Below are positions 24,973 to 33,172 of a stretch of DNA of 64,000 nt, piece by piece. The notes beneath the pieces were generated by a model. It was not told the DNA's origin. It saw only the letters and a program-made list of their open reading frames with translations, and did no database searches. The stretch is from Intrasporangiaceae bacterium (GTDB lineage: Bacteria; Actinomycetota; Actinomycetes; Actinomycetales; Dermatophilaceae), in the NCBI GenBank assembly GCA_021324575.1, contig JAJPIW010000083.1, positions 1 to 64,000 on the forward strand, in the 5' to 3' direction. The position numbers and the translations under genes are program-made. The first letter of the stretch is position 1. Each line of letters opens with the position of its first letter.

Positions 24973-26484
24973 CTACCCGTTTTTCTGCTTGGTATGCCGG
25001 GAGTCCGGCTCCGCGGTCGCCTCCGGCCTGCCCGCCCACCAGTCGAGCAGCCGCGCCGTCGCCTCCTCCTCGGACAACGGGCCCTCGTCGAGCCGCACCG
25101 AGAGGAGGTAGTTGTAGGCCAGCCCGATGGTCCGGCCCGGGGGGATCTGGAGGATCTGGCCGATCTGGTTGCCGTCCAGGTCCGGCCGCACTGCGTCCAG
25201 CTCCTCCTTGGCCAGCAGCTCGGCGATCCGCACCTCGAGCTCGTCGTAGGTCCGGGCCAGCCGCTGGGCCTTGCGGACGTTGCGGGTCGTGCTGTCGGCG
25301 CGGGTGAGCCGGTGCAGCCGGGGAAGCAGCGGCCCGGCGTCGGTGACGTAGCGGCGGACGGCCGAGTCGGTCCACTGGCCCTCGCCGTAGCCGTGGAAGC
25401 GCAGATGCAGCTCGACGAGCCGCGACACCGCCTTGACCGTGTCCTTGTCGAAGCGCAGCGCCCGCAGCCGCTTGGCGGTCAGCTTGGCGCCCACGACCTC
25501 GTGGTGATGGAAGCTCACGCCCCCGCCGTCCTCGAACCGTCGGGTCGCCGGCTTGCCGACGTCGTGCAGGATCGCGGCGAGCCGCAGCCACAGGTCAGGC
25601 CCCGGCACCGACTCCGGCGGACCGTCGGCAGGTCCCTCGAGGGCGATCGCCTGGTCCAGGACGATGAGGCTGTGGACGTAGACGTCCTTGTGCCGGTGGT
25701 GTTCGTCGATCTCCAGCTGGAGGGCGGGGAGCTCGGGGAGCACGTGTGCCGCGAGGCCGGAGTCGACGAGCAGGGCCAGACCGGGTCGGGGAGTCGGTGC
25801 GAGGAGCAGCTTGGTCAGCTCATCGCGGACCCGCTCGGCCGAGACGATCTGGATGCTGCCCGCCATCGCCTGCATCGCGGCATACGTCTCCTCATCCGGG
25901 ACCAGGCCGAGCTGGGCGGCGAACCGGGCCGCCCGCATCATCCGCAGCGGGTCGTCGCCGAAGGAGATCTCCGGGGTGATCGGGGTCCGAAGGCGCCCGG
26001 CGGCGAGGTCGGTGAGGCCGTCGTAGGGGTCGACGAAGGTGAGGTCGGGCAGCTGCATGGCCATCGCGTTGACAGTGAAGTCGCGGCGGGCCAGGTCGTC
26101 GGGCAGGTTGTCGCCGAACGCGACGACCGGCTTGCGGGTCACCCCGTCGTAGGCGTCGGCCCGGTGCGTGGTGACCTCGACGATGGTGTCGCCCTTGCGC
26201 GCCCCGATCGTCCCGAACTCCTTGCCGATGTCCCACACGGCGTCGCCCCAGCGGGCGAGGATCGGCTGGATCTGCTCGGGCCGGGCGTCGGTCGTGAAGT
26301 CCAGGTCCGGCGAGGTCCGCCCGAGGAAGGCGTCCCGGACCGGGCCCCCGACGAGGGCGAGCGTGTGCCCGGCCGCCGTGAACCGGTCGCCGAGGTCGCG
26401 CAGCAGCGGCATGACCGGCTTCAGCCCGGCGAGCGCGCGCGCGAACAGCTCGGCGGGGATCTCGGGCGTGGACACGAGGGTCAA
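24973..26484 (-). CDS. cca: CCA tRNA nucleotidyltransferase
   Basis: About 503 residues. Adds or repairs the 3' CCA of tRNAs. The nucleotidyltransferase head has LVGGPVRDAFLGRTSPDLDFTTDARP with the catalytic DxD, the RRDFTVNAMAM motif, and a C-terminal HD-type region (ILHDVGKPATRR). Two starts are possible: TTG at 26484, which fits a GGAGGAGG site 10 bases upstream, or GTG at 26475. In mycobacteria the same gene (pcnA) begins the segment that runs to murJ, matching the order here. The tail is Lys/Gln-rich. Confidence 0.93.
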   Translation of the reverse strand: MTLVSTPEIPAELFARALAGLKPVMPLLRDLGDRFTAAGHTLALVGGPVRDAFLGRTSPDLDFTTDARPEQIQPILARWGDAVWDIGKEFGTIGARKGDTIVEVTTHRADAYDGVTRKPVVAFGDNLPDDLARRDFTVNAMAMQLPDLTFVDPYDGLTDLAAGRLRTPITPEISFGDDPLRMMRAARFAAQLGLVPDEETYAAMQAMAGSIQIVSAERVRDELTKLLLAPTPRPGLALLVDSGLAAHVLPELPALQLEIDEHHRHKDVYVHSLIVLDQAIALEGPADGPPESVPGPDLWLRLAAILHDVGKPATRRFEDGGGVSFHHHEVVGAKLTAKRLRALRFDKDTVKAVSRLVELHLRFHGYGEGQWTDSAVRRYVTDAGPLLPRLHRLTRADSTTRNVRKAQRLARTYDELEVRIAELLAKEELDAVRPDLDGNQIGQILQIPPGRTIGLAYNYLLSVRLDEGPLSEEEATARLLDWWAGRPEATAEPDSRHTKQKNG

Positions 26485-26531
26485 GGGTATGCCGCCTCCT
26501 CCCCGCACCCCTCTCTCCCTCCCGCCTCCAC

Positions 26532-26628
26532 TTTCCCGCCCCATCCGGGAAAGTCATCTTCGCAAGGCAAGTCAACCCTTGTGAAGAAGGGTTTCCCGCC
26601 CCATCCGGGAACGTCATCTTCGCAGGGG
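26532..26628. repeat. Two direct repeats, 60-bp period, each with a short hairpin
   Basis: Units at 26532-26567 and 26592-26628 match almost perfectly over some 36 bases (tttcccgccccatccgggaa, then gtcatcttcgca). Each includes ttcccg/cgggaa pairing around a 7-base loop. They occupy the gap between the leftward DUF1015 gene, which ends at 26633, and the cca start region, in effect downstream of the DUF1015 gene. Either terminator hairpins in tandem or a doubled regulatory site for cca. Confidence 0.65.
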
Positions 26629-26632
26629 AAAC

Positions 26633-27955
26633 TCAGGAGTCGCCGAACGGGTGCACGAACAGGCCACTGGCCAGCTTGGGCTCGAACCAGGTCGACTTCG
26701 GGGGCATGTCCCGACCCGAGCCCGCCACCGCGACGAGGTCCTCGACCGAGGTGGGGTGCATGAGGAACGCGGCCGCCCAGGTCCCGCCGTCGACCAGCCG
26801 ATCCAGCTCGGCTGCCCCGCGGATCCCGCCGACGAACCCGATTCGCGGGTCCCGTCGGACGTCGGTGATCCCCAGCAGCGGCTCCAGCACGGTCGTCTGC
26901 AGCACCGACACGTCCAGCGCTGCGACCGGGTCGTCCCCAAAGGTGCGCTCGCGGCATACCAGCCGGTACCAGCCACCGGGCAGCCGCAGCGCGATCTGGC
27001 CCGCAGCGGTCGGCCGCGGGTCACCCCCCGGCGGCACCGGCGAGATCTCGTATGCCGTGCCGAGACTGTCGAGGAACTCCTCCGGAGCGCGTCCGCCGAG
27101 GTCGGCGACGACCCGGTTGTACGGGAGGATCGTCAGCTCCTCGCCGGGGAAGACGACGACGGGGAAGACGTCGGTGCCCTCGGTGTCGCGGTGGGCGGCG
27201 GCGACCCGTGCCGCCGCGGCGGACCGGTGGTGCCCGTCGGCGACGTAGACGGTGCCGATGGCCGCGAAGGCGGACCGAAGCGTCTCGATGTCTGCCGGTT
27301 CGTCGACGACCCAGAGCTCGTGCTCCGGATGGGTCGGCACGTGTTCGTCTGTCGCAGGAGTGTTCGACATGTCGGCCACTGCTGCGACATTCGACCACCC
27401 GTCGGTGGCCGACAGATCGGCCGCACGCCTGGCCACCACTCGCCGGATGACCTCGCCGACAGGGTTCCAGGCCTGCTCGCCGGGCGCCGCCAGCAGGAAC
27501 ACCGGCTCGTCGTGGGCCCCGATCCCCTCGATGTGGTGGACCCGGTCGTCCTCCTTGTCCGGACGGGTCTGCTCGTGTGTCGCGATGGCGCCGGAGACGT
27601 AGTCGGCCACCGACGCCGCTGCCACGATCCCGGTTTGCTCGCCCCGCCCGATGTCGCTCCGGATCCGCAGCACGGCATACACCGGTCGGTCGTCCGCGAC
27701 GAGCACCCCGCGGTCGACGAGAGCGGCCAGCGCCGCCCGACCCGCTTCGTGGGCCCTCGGCGAGTCCGCCGGAGTCCCGTCCCAGAGGTCGATCTCCGGC
27801 CGGCTGACGTGGAGGAAGGAGTCCGGGTTCCGGCCCGCGAGCGCCCGCGCCTCGGCGACGTCGACGACGTCGTACGGCGGGGCCGCCACCCGGGGCGCGG
27901 TGAGGTCGGTCGGGCGGAGCATCCGGAACGGGCGGAGGTCGGCCATGGCGCTCAT
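26633..27955 (-). CDS. DUF1015 family protein
   Basis: About 440 residues, standard for the family. Recognisable blocks are APPYDVVDVAEARALAGRNPDSFLHVSRPE near the N-terminus, the highly conserved YVADGHHRSAAA in the middle, and MPPKSTWFEPKLASGLFVHPF at the end. DUF1015 proteins are related to serine kinases such as SbnI, but no function is established for this branch. The start is uncertain: ATG at 27955 (MSAMADL) or 27946 (MADL); neither has a strong ribosome site. It is divergent from the P-loop kinase gene, with a hairpin repeat between them. Confidence 0.85.
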   Translation of the reverse strand: MSAMADLRPFRMLRPTDLTAPRVAAPPYDVVDVAEARALAGRNPDSFLHVSRPEIDLWDGTPADSPRAHEAGRAALAALVDRGVLVADDRPVYAVLRIRSDIGRGEQTGIVAAASVADYVSGAIATHEQTRPDKEDDRVHHIEGIGAHDEPVFLLAAPGEQAWNPVGEVIRRVVARRAADLSATDGWSNVAAVADMSNTPATDEHVPTHPEHELWVVDEPADIETLRSAFAAIGTVYVADGHHRSAAAARVAAAHRDTEGTDVFPVVVFPGEELTILPYNRVVADLGGRAPEEFLDSLGTAYEISPVPPGGDPRPTAAGQIALRLPGGWYRLVCRERTFGDDPVAALDVSVLQTTVLEPLLGITDVRRDPRIGFVGGIRGAAELDRLVDGGTWAAAFLMHPTSVEDLVAVAGSGRDMPPKSTWFEPKLASGLFVHPFGDS

Positions 27956-28003
27956 CGTGCCGTATGCCGGCGGCCCGCCACCGCGAGAGCCGGCGACGCG
28001 TCT

Positions 28004-28080
28004 GCACCCGAGAACTTGCCTCCGCACCCGAGAAGGAAACTCGGGTGCGGAAGGCCGTACCCCGAGAACCCGATAACTTG
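28004..28080. repeat. ACCCGA-rich hairpin element, second copy
   Basis: Stem ccgcacccgag (28022-28032) and ctcgggtgcgg (28040-28050) with a 7-base loop aaggaaa. The copy begins TCTGCACCCGAGAACTTGCC and ends GAGAACCCGATAACTTG, closely matching the copy at 8448-8527, but the outer half of the long stem no longer pairs. It lies between divergent genes, where a terminator would be odd, so it may be a mobile or REP-like sequence, or a regulatory element. Confidence 0.75.
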
Positions 28081-28143
28081 CGCGCGGCGGGCGGGCCGGG
28101 GGCAGGCAGGGCGAGCGCGGCGGGCGCGCGGGAGGATGGCGGC

Positions 28144-28725
28144 GTGAGCAGGCCGCGAGAGCAGGGCACGGTGTGGGTCGTCGCGGGCGCGCCGGGCGCC
28201 GGCAAGTCGACCGTCGCCGCCCTGCTGCTCCAGCGGCTGGACCCCGCTCCGGCCCGGCTGGACAAGGACGTCCTGTTCGGGGGGCTCGTGGGCGCCCTCC
28301 TCGCCGCGCACGACAGGCCACCCGGCGAGCGCGAGGGCGCCTGGTACGACGAGCACGTCAAGCACCACGAGTACGGCGCGATGACCGCCGCGGCCCGCCA
28401 GGTCCGCACTGCAGGTACGCCGGTGCTGCTGGACGCTCCCTTCACGACCCAGATCCGCGACACCGCGCGGTGGGCGCACTGGGTCGACGCGCTCGGCGGA
28501 CCGGACGTCCGGCTGGTCTGGGTTCGCTCGGACGCGGCCACCCTGCGCACCAGGCTCCTCACCCGAGGTGACCCGAAGGACGTGGGCAAGCTGGCGGCAT
28601 ACGACGCGTTCGTCGAGCGCATGCAGCCGGACCGCCCGCCGCCGGTCCCGCACGTGGAGATCGACAACCGCACCGCCGCACCGCCGTTGGCCGAGCAGGT
28701 TCACCCGTCACTCTGGTTACAGTGA
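28144..28725 (+). CDS. P-loop kinase-like ATPase
   Basis: 193 residues. Walker A is VVAGAPGAGKSTVAALLL (about 11-28), followed by LDKDVLFGGLVGALL, and a mobile-lid-like VWVRSDAATLRTRLLTRGDPKDVGKL. This is typical of small-molecule kinases of the gluconate kinase/zeta-toxin superfamily; a substrate cannot be named. GTG at 28144 has a GGAG about 9 bases upstream. The NUDIX gene starts 4 bp after its stop, so the pair is one transcript. Confidence 0.8.
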   Translation: MSRPREQGTVWVVAGAPGAGKSTVAALLLQRLDPAPARLDKDVLFGGLVGALLAAHDRPPGEREGAWYDEHVKHHEYGAMTAAARQVRTAGTPVLLDAPFTTQIRDTARWAHWVDALGGPDVRLVWVRSDAATLRTRLLTRGDPKDVGKLAAYDAFVERMQPDRPPPVPHVEIDNRTAAPPLAEQVHPSLWLQ

Positions 28726-28729
28726 CGGT

Positions 28730-29215
28730 GTGACCCACGCCGCCGCCGAACCCCCGAGGTTCACGCGCCGGCTGCCGACCGTCGAGGAACGTTCGGCAGG
28801 CGGTGTGGTCGTCGACGTCGTCGACGGTCAGGCGCTGATCGCCGTCATCGCGCGGCGCAACCGCGGCGGCCGGATCGAGTGGTGCCTGCCCAAGGGGCAC
28901 ATCGAGGGCGAGGAGACCCTCCCCCAGACCGCTGCCCGTGAGGTGGCCGAGGAGACCGGGATCGAGGGGCGCGTCCTCGTCGAGCTCGGCACCATCGACT
29001 ACTGGTTCGCGGCCGGTGAACGCAGGATCCACAAGTTCGTCCACCACTATCTTCTCGAGGCGATCGGCGGCGAGCTGACCATCGAGAACGACCCCGACCA
29101 CGAGGCCATCGACGTCGCCTGGTTCCCCCTCAACGAGGCCCACCGACACCTCACCTTCCCCAATGAGCGGCGGATCGCCCGGGTCGCCTGGCAGCGCCTC
29201 GCCGGGGACGGCTGA
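28730..29215 (+). CDS. NUDIX hydrolase (MutT4-like)
   Basis: 161 residues. The Nudix box is complete: GHIEGEETLPQTAAREVAEETGI (about 61-83). Such enzymes hydrolyse nucleoside diphosphate derivatives. It sits in the position of mycobacterial mutT4 (Rv3908), between cca and the DUF6049/murJ genes. GTG at 28730 lies 4 bp after the kinase stop; the ribosome site is weak, consistent with reinitiation. Its TGA overlaps the next ATG by one base. Actual substrate unknown. Confidence 0.9.
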   Translation: MTHAAAEPPRFTRRLPTVEERSAGGVVVDVVDGQALIAVIARRNRGGRIEWCLPKGHIEGEETLPQTAAREVAEETGIEGRVLVELGTIDYWFAAGERRIHKFVHHYLLEAIGGELTIENDPDHEAIDVAWFPLNEAHRHLTFPNERRIARVAWQRLAGDG

Positions 29216-31350
29216 TGCCGCATCGGGCCGTGCGGCTCGCCCTGGCGACAGCGGCAGCCGGTTCTGCCCTCCTTGCGGCGATCGCCACCCCGTCGTATGC
29301 CGGCCCGCCGGCGGCCGTGACGGCGGACTCCCTGGCGGTGAGCGTCGGCTCGGTGACGCCGGCGGTGGCACTGAACGGCGCCAAGCTGACGGTCGTCGCG
29401 ACTGTGCGCAACCTGGGCGATGCCCCGGTGTCCGGGGTTTCGGTCAGCGTCCGCGACGGCAGCACGCCGGTCACGACCCGGTCCGAGGTCGCGGCCTGGG
29501 CCGCCAGCCGGGTTCCGGCGACCGGTGCCGTCCTCGCCAAGGGCGCGCTCCCCGGCACCCTCGCCGCCGGTGCCACCACCTCGGTCCACCTGACCATCGC
29601 CAACGTCGCCGCGGGACGAACCCAGAAATGGGGTGCCGTGCCGGTCAGTGTCGAGGCAGTCGCCGGCGCGGCGGGTGCTGCGGGTGCTGCGGGTGCTGCG
29701 GACGGTCGGGTCCACACCTTCCTCGGCTACCAGGTGGTCAAGCAGTACCTCCCGCTCACCACCGCCGTCCTGCTCCCCCTCGTTATGGACGCAGACCCGG
29801 ACCTCGCCGCCACCGGCACGGCGCGAGCCGATGCGTGGACCGCCGCCACAGCGCCCACCTCGCGGCTCGGCCGGATCGTCGCCGCAGCGGCCGGGACGAG
29901 TGCCTCGTTCGTCCTGGACCCGGCCCTCACGGCCACTCCTCACGTCCTGGTGCCGACCACGACCCAGACGACCACCACGTCACCGACCGACCCCACTCAC
30001 CTCGCGACGTATGCCGCGTCGACGGCCGAGCTGCAGGCCCGCACCGACCTGGCGGCTCGGATCAGCAGCGACCCGGCCACCGCGAGCACCGGCTCACCCG
30101 CCGCGACCGACCGGCTGCTGCTGCCGATGGGCGACCCCGACATCGCGGCGCCGACCGTGCGCCAGAACGTGAGCGCCGCGGTGCGCGCGACGGCCGAGGC
30201 CGGCCCGGCCGGCAGCGGCCCGACCATCGCCTGGCCGGCGGGCGGCGCCTGGTCGACCCCGATCGAGTCGACGGTGCGCGCGGCATACGGTCCGGACCTG
30301 CGGGTCGCCATGGTCAGCAGTGCCGCGCTGCGCGGTGGTGACCGGACGGCCGAGGTGAACGAACGCTCGGCAACCGGCCTGCCGCTCGCCGTCTACGACG
30401 CGCCGCTGAGCGGGTTGCTCGGACGTGCCACCCAGGGCGCCGGCACCCTGGCCCTGCAGCAGTTCGTCGCCGACAGCGCCGCGCTCGTGGCCGAGCGGTC
30501 CGGCACCGAGCGCGAGCTCCTGCTCGTGGGGTCCCGCGGCCTCGACCCGTCCCCCGCCGACCTCAGCAGACTGCTCCAGGGCATCGGCACCGGCGTCCCC
30601 TGGGTGCGGACGGTCGGCGCCCGCTCGGTCGTCGTCGACGGCTCGGCGACCCCCGCCGAGCTGCCCCTCGCCGAGCTCGCGAGCTCCCCACCCCGGACTC
30701 CGGGCAGCTTGCTCACGACGCGGGCCACCACCGCGCTGACCAGGACCACGACCACGGTCCGGGCGATGGCAGCCGTCCGCAGCGACGGCGACACCTTCGC
30801 CGCTCCGCTGCTCCAGGCCGGTCAGCAGCTGCTCGCCGCCAGCTGGCGGACCACCCCCGGCCGGTGGCGAACCCTGGACACCTGGGTCACCCGGGCGGCG
30901 ACGTCCGGTGCGTCCGGGGTGTTCGTCTCCCCGCGGCAGATCAACTTCCTCGCCGACTCCGGGCGGATCCAGATCACCGTGGTCAACGACCTGGACGTCG
31001 CCGTCCACGACATCACCCTCACCCTGCACCCGGACAACCCGCGCCTGCGGATCGAGAGCCCCACCTCGAGCGTGACGATCGGGGCCAAGTCGCGCACCAC
31101 CCGGATCTTCCGGGCCACCGCGCTGGCCGCCGGACAGGTACCGATCACCGCAACCCTGACGGCCCCGGACGGCACGGTCATCCGCAAGGACGCCCCGGTC
31201 CGGATCAGCGTCACGCCGACAGGCGACTGGATGTACTGGGTTCTGGGCTCCATCGCGGGGACAATCCTCGTCGTGGGCATCTGGCGTGGAGTGCGGCGTG
31301 GGGGACCTGGTGCGCTGCCGGCCGGCGCCGACGAGGAGCCCGTCCAGTGA
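29215..31350 (+). CDS. DUF6049 family secreted, membrane-anchored protein
   Basis: 711 residues. A signal peptide is clear (VRLALATAAAGSALLAAIATPSYAG). The outer part begins with an immunoglobulin-like segment (LTVVATVRNLGDAPVSGVSVSVRDG). A C-terminal membrane helix, MYWVLGSIAGTILVVGIWRGVRR, anchors it. The family is the Rv3909 type, always next to murJ, and its role in envelope building is unproven. Residues about 152-164 are a GAA tripeptide run from three tandem copies of gcgggtgct (about 29672-29698), a likely slippage site. ATG overlaps the NUDIX stop and its own stop overlaps murJ as GTGA. Confidence 0.85.
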   Translation: MPHRAVRLALATAAAGSALLAAIATPSYAGPPAAVTADSLAVSVGSVTPAVALNGAKLTVVATVRNLGDAPVSGVSVSVRDGSTPVTTRSEVAAWAASRVPATGAVLAKGALPGTLAAGATTSVHLTIANVAAGRTQKWGAVPVSVEAVAGAAGAAGAAGAADGRVHTFLGYQVVKQYLPLTTAVLLPLVMDADPDLAATGTARADAWTAATAPTSRLGRIVAAAAGTSASFVLDPALTATPHVLVPTTTQTTTTSPTDPTHLATYAASTAELQARTDLAARISSDPATASTGSPAATDRLLLPMGDPDIAAPTVRQNVSAAVRATAEAGPAGSGPTIAWPAGGAWSTPIESTVRAAYGPDLRVAMVSSAALRGGDRTAEVNERSATGLPLAVYDAPLSGLLGRATQGAGTLALQQFVADSAALVAERSGTERELLLVGSRGLDPSPADLSRLLQGIGTGVPWVRTVGARSVVVDGSATPAELPLAELASSPPRTPGSLLTTRATTALTRTTTTVRAMAAVRSDGDTFAAPLLQAGQQLLAASWRTTPGRWRTLDTWVTRAATSGASGVFVSPRQINFLADSGRIQITVVNDLDVAVHDITLTLHPDNPRLRIESPTSSVTIGAKSRTTRIFRATALAAGQVPITATLTAPDGTVIRKDAPVRISVTPTGDWMYWVLGSIAGTILVVGIWRGVRRGGPGALPAGADEEPVQ

Positions 31351-33086
31351 CCCCGGCCGCGACGACCGGCGCCTCGAACGGTCGGCACCGCCCCGGACGG
31401 GCGCCAGACTCCCCGGGCGCAGGACCACGACCAGCCCGTATGCCGGATCCGCCAGTCTCCGGATCGAGCAGCTCCCTGGCCCGCTCGGGAGCCTCGATGG
31501 CCGCCGGGACGCTCGCCTCCCGCGTCCTCGGGATGGTCCGCGGCGTCCTGGTCACCGGGGTGCTCGGCACCGGGCTGTCCGGCGTGGCGTTCGGCGTCGC
31601 CAACACCCTGCCCAACAGCTTCTACCTCCTCATCGCCGGCGGGGTCCTCAACGCGGTCCTCGTCCCGCAGATCGCCAAGGCGGCCAGTCACGACGACGGC
31701 GGCGAGAACTTCGTCAACCGGCTGCTCACCCTGGCCCTGACGGTCATGGCGTCGGCAACGGTCCTCGCCACCTTGGCCGCCCCCCTGCTCGTCCGGCTCT
31801 ACGCCTCGGCGAAGTTCCCCTCCAACGGGATCACCCTGTGCGTGATCTTCGCCTTCATCTGCCTGCCGCAGATCTTCTTCTACGGCCTCTACACCGTCCT
31901 CGGCCAGGTGCTCAACGCCCGCGGCCAGTTCGCGGCATACATGTGGGCACCGGCCGTGGCCAACGTCGTGGCCATCGCCGGTCTGGTCGTCTTCGTGGCG
32001 CGCGGCCTGCACGGGCGTGCCGCACCGGACCAGTGGACCCCCGAGATGTTCGTCCTCATCGCCGGGGTGGCCACGCTGGGGATCGTCGCCCAGGCGCTCG
32101 TGCTGCTCTGGCCGCTGCGCCGGATCGGCTTCCGCTATCGCCCGGTGTGGGGCTTCCGGGGGGTCGGGCTGGGTTCGGCCTCACGGGTCGCCGGCTGGAC
32201 CTTCGCGGCGATCGCGGTGAGCCAACTGGGCTACATCGTCACCAGCCGGGCCGTCACGTATGCCGACGGGCAGGCGCACGCGCAAGGAGTCCAGGGCGCG
32301 GGGCAGGTCGCCTACGCCAACGCCTTCCTGCTGTTCATGCTCCCGCACTCGCTCGTCACGGTCTCGCTCGTCACCGCGCTGTTCACCCGCCTGTCGTATG
32401 CCGCACACCAGGGTCGGTCCCGCGACGTCGTCCATGACTTCGGCCAGGGCCTGCGGCTGCCGGCCGTCGTCCTCATCCCGGTGACCTTCGCCGGCGCCCT
32501 GCTGGCGCCGTGGGCCACCAACGCGATCTTCCTCGGCAACACGATCAGCGAGACCGACGCCATGGCGCACGTCATGACGGCGATGGTCATCGGCATCGTC
32601 CCCTACGGCTGGCTCTATCTCATCCAGCGCGTCTTCTACGCCTACGAGGATGCCCGCACCCCCTTCTGGCTGCAGGTGGTCGTCACGGTTCTGGCGACCG
32701 CCGCCAACCTCGCGTCCTTCACGCTGCCGCCGCAGTGGGTGGGTGTCGGCGTGGGCGTCGGCCAGACCGTGAGCAACCTGGTGGCGGCGCTGCTCGGGTT
32801 CGTCCTGCTCCGTCGCCGGCTCGGGGCCCTGCACCTGGGACCCGCCGTCCAGCAGAACCTCCGGCTCGTCGTCGCGTCGGTCGCCGGCACGGTCGTCGGC
32901 GGGGCGTTGCTGCTCCTGCTGCGCCAGGTCCTGGGCACCGGACGCATCTCGGTGATCATCACCCTGTTCGCCGTGGCGGCCGTGTTCGCCGTCGTCACCC
33001 TCGTGGTCGCGGCCCGGCTCCGGGTCCGGGAGGTGCACGAGGTGCTCGGTCCGCTCCTCGGGCGGGTCGGCAGCCGAGCGGCCTGA
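31347..33086 (+). CDS. murJ: Lipid II flippase MurJ
   Basis: About 579 residues with some 14 membrane segments. Family motifs: SRVLGMVRGVLVTGVLG at the start, VPQIAKAASHDDGGENFVNRLLTL, and VFYAYEDARTPFWLQV near the end. Flips the peptidoglycan precursor lipid II to the outer face. GTG at 31347 overlaps the DUF6049 stop; an inner ATG at 31441 is possible, since the first 31 residues are Pro/Ser-rich and unlike the family. In Mycobacterium the MurJ-type protein carries a C-terminal pseudokinase; here that part is a separate gene 86 bp downstream. Confidence 0.94.
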   Translation: MTPAATTGASNGRHRPGRAPDSPGAGPRPARMPDPPVSGSSSSLARSGASMAAGTLASRVLGMVRGVLVTGVLGTGLSGVAFGVANTLPNSFYLLIAGGVLNAVLVPQIAKAASHDDGGENFVNRLLTLALTVMASATVLATLAAPLLVRLYASAKFPSNGITLCVIFAFICLPQIFFYGLYTVLGQVLNARGQFAAYMWAPAVANVVAIAGLVVFVARGLHGRAAPDQWTPEMFVLIAGVATLGIVAQALVLLWPLRRIGFRYRPVWGFRGVGLGSASRVAGWTFAAIAVSQLGYIVTSRAVTYADGQAHAQGVQGAGQVAYANAFLLFMLPHSLVTVSLVTALFTRLSYAAHQGRSRDVVHDFGQGLRLPAVVLIPVTFAGALLAPWATNAIFLGNTISETDAMAHVMTAMVIGIVPYGWLYLIQRVFYAYEDARTPFWLQVVVTVLATAANLASFTLPPQWVGVGVGVGQTVSNLVAALLGFVLLRRRLGALHLGPAVQQNLRLVVASVAGTVVGGALLLLLRQVLGTGRISVIITLFAVAAVFAVVTLVVAARLRVREVHEVLGPLLGRVGSRAA

Positions 33087-33172
33087 GCCCGGCCGGGCGC
33101 GCGCCCTCCCCCGTCCGGACCCCTCCCCCCGCCTACTATGAGCGGGCAGATCGGTCGTCGAGAGGGAAAGTC

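Noticed and set aside
26532-26628. Short CRISPR array
   Set aside because: Only two units, a 24-base gap, no further repeats and no cas genes in the window.
24994-26763. A 589-residue + strand frame over cca
   Set aside because: Antisense shadow of the cca gene; no recognisable domain.
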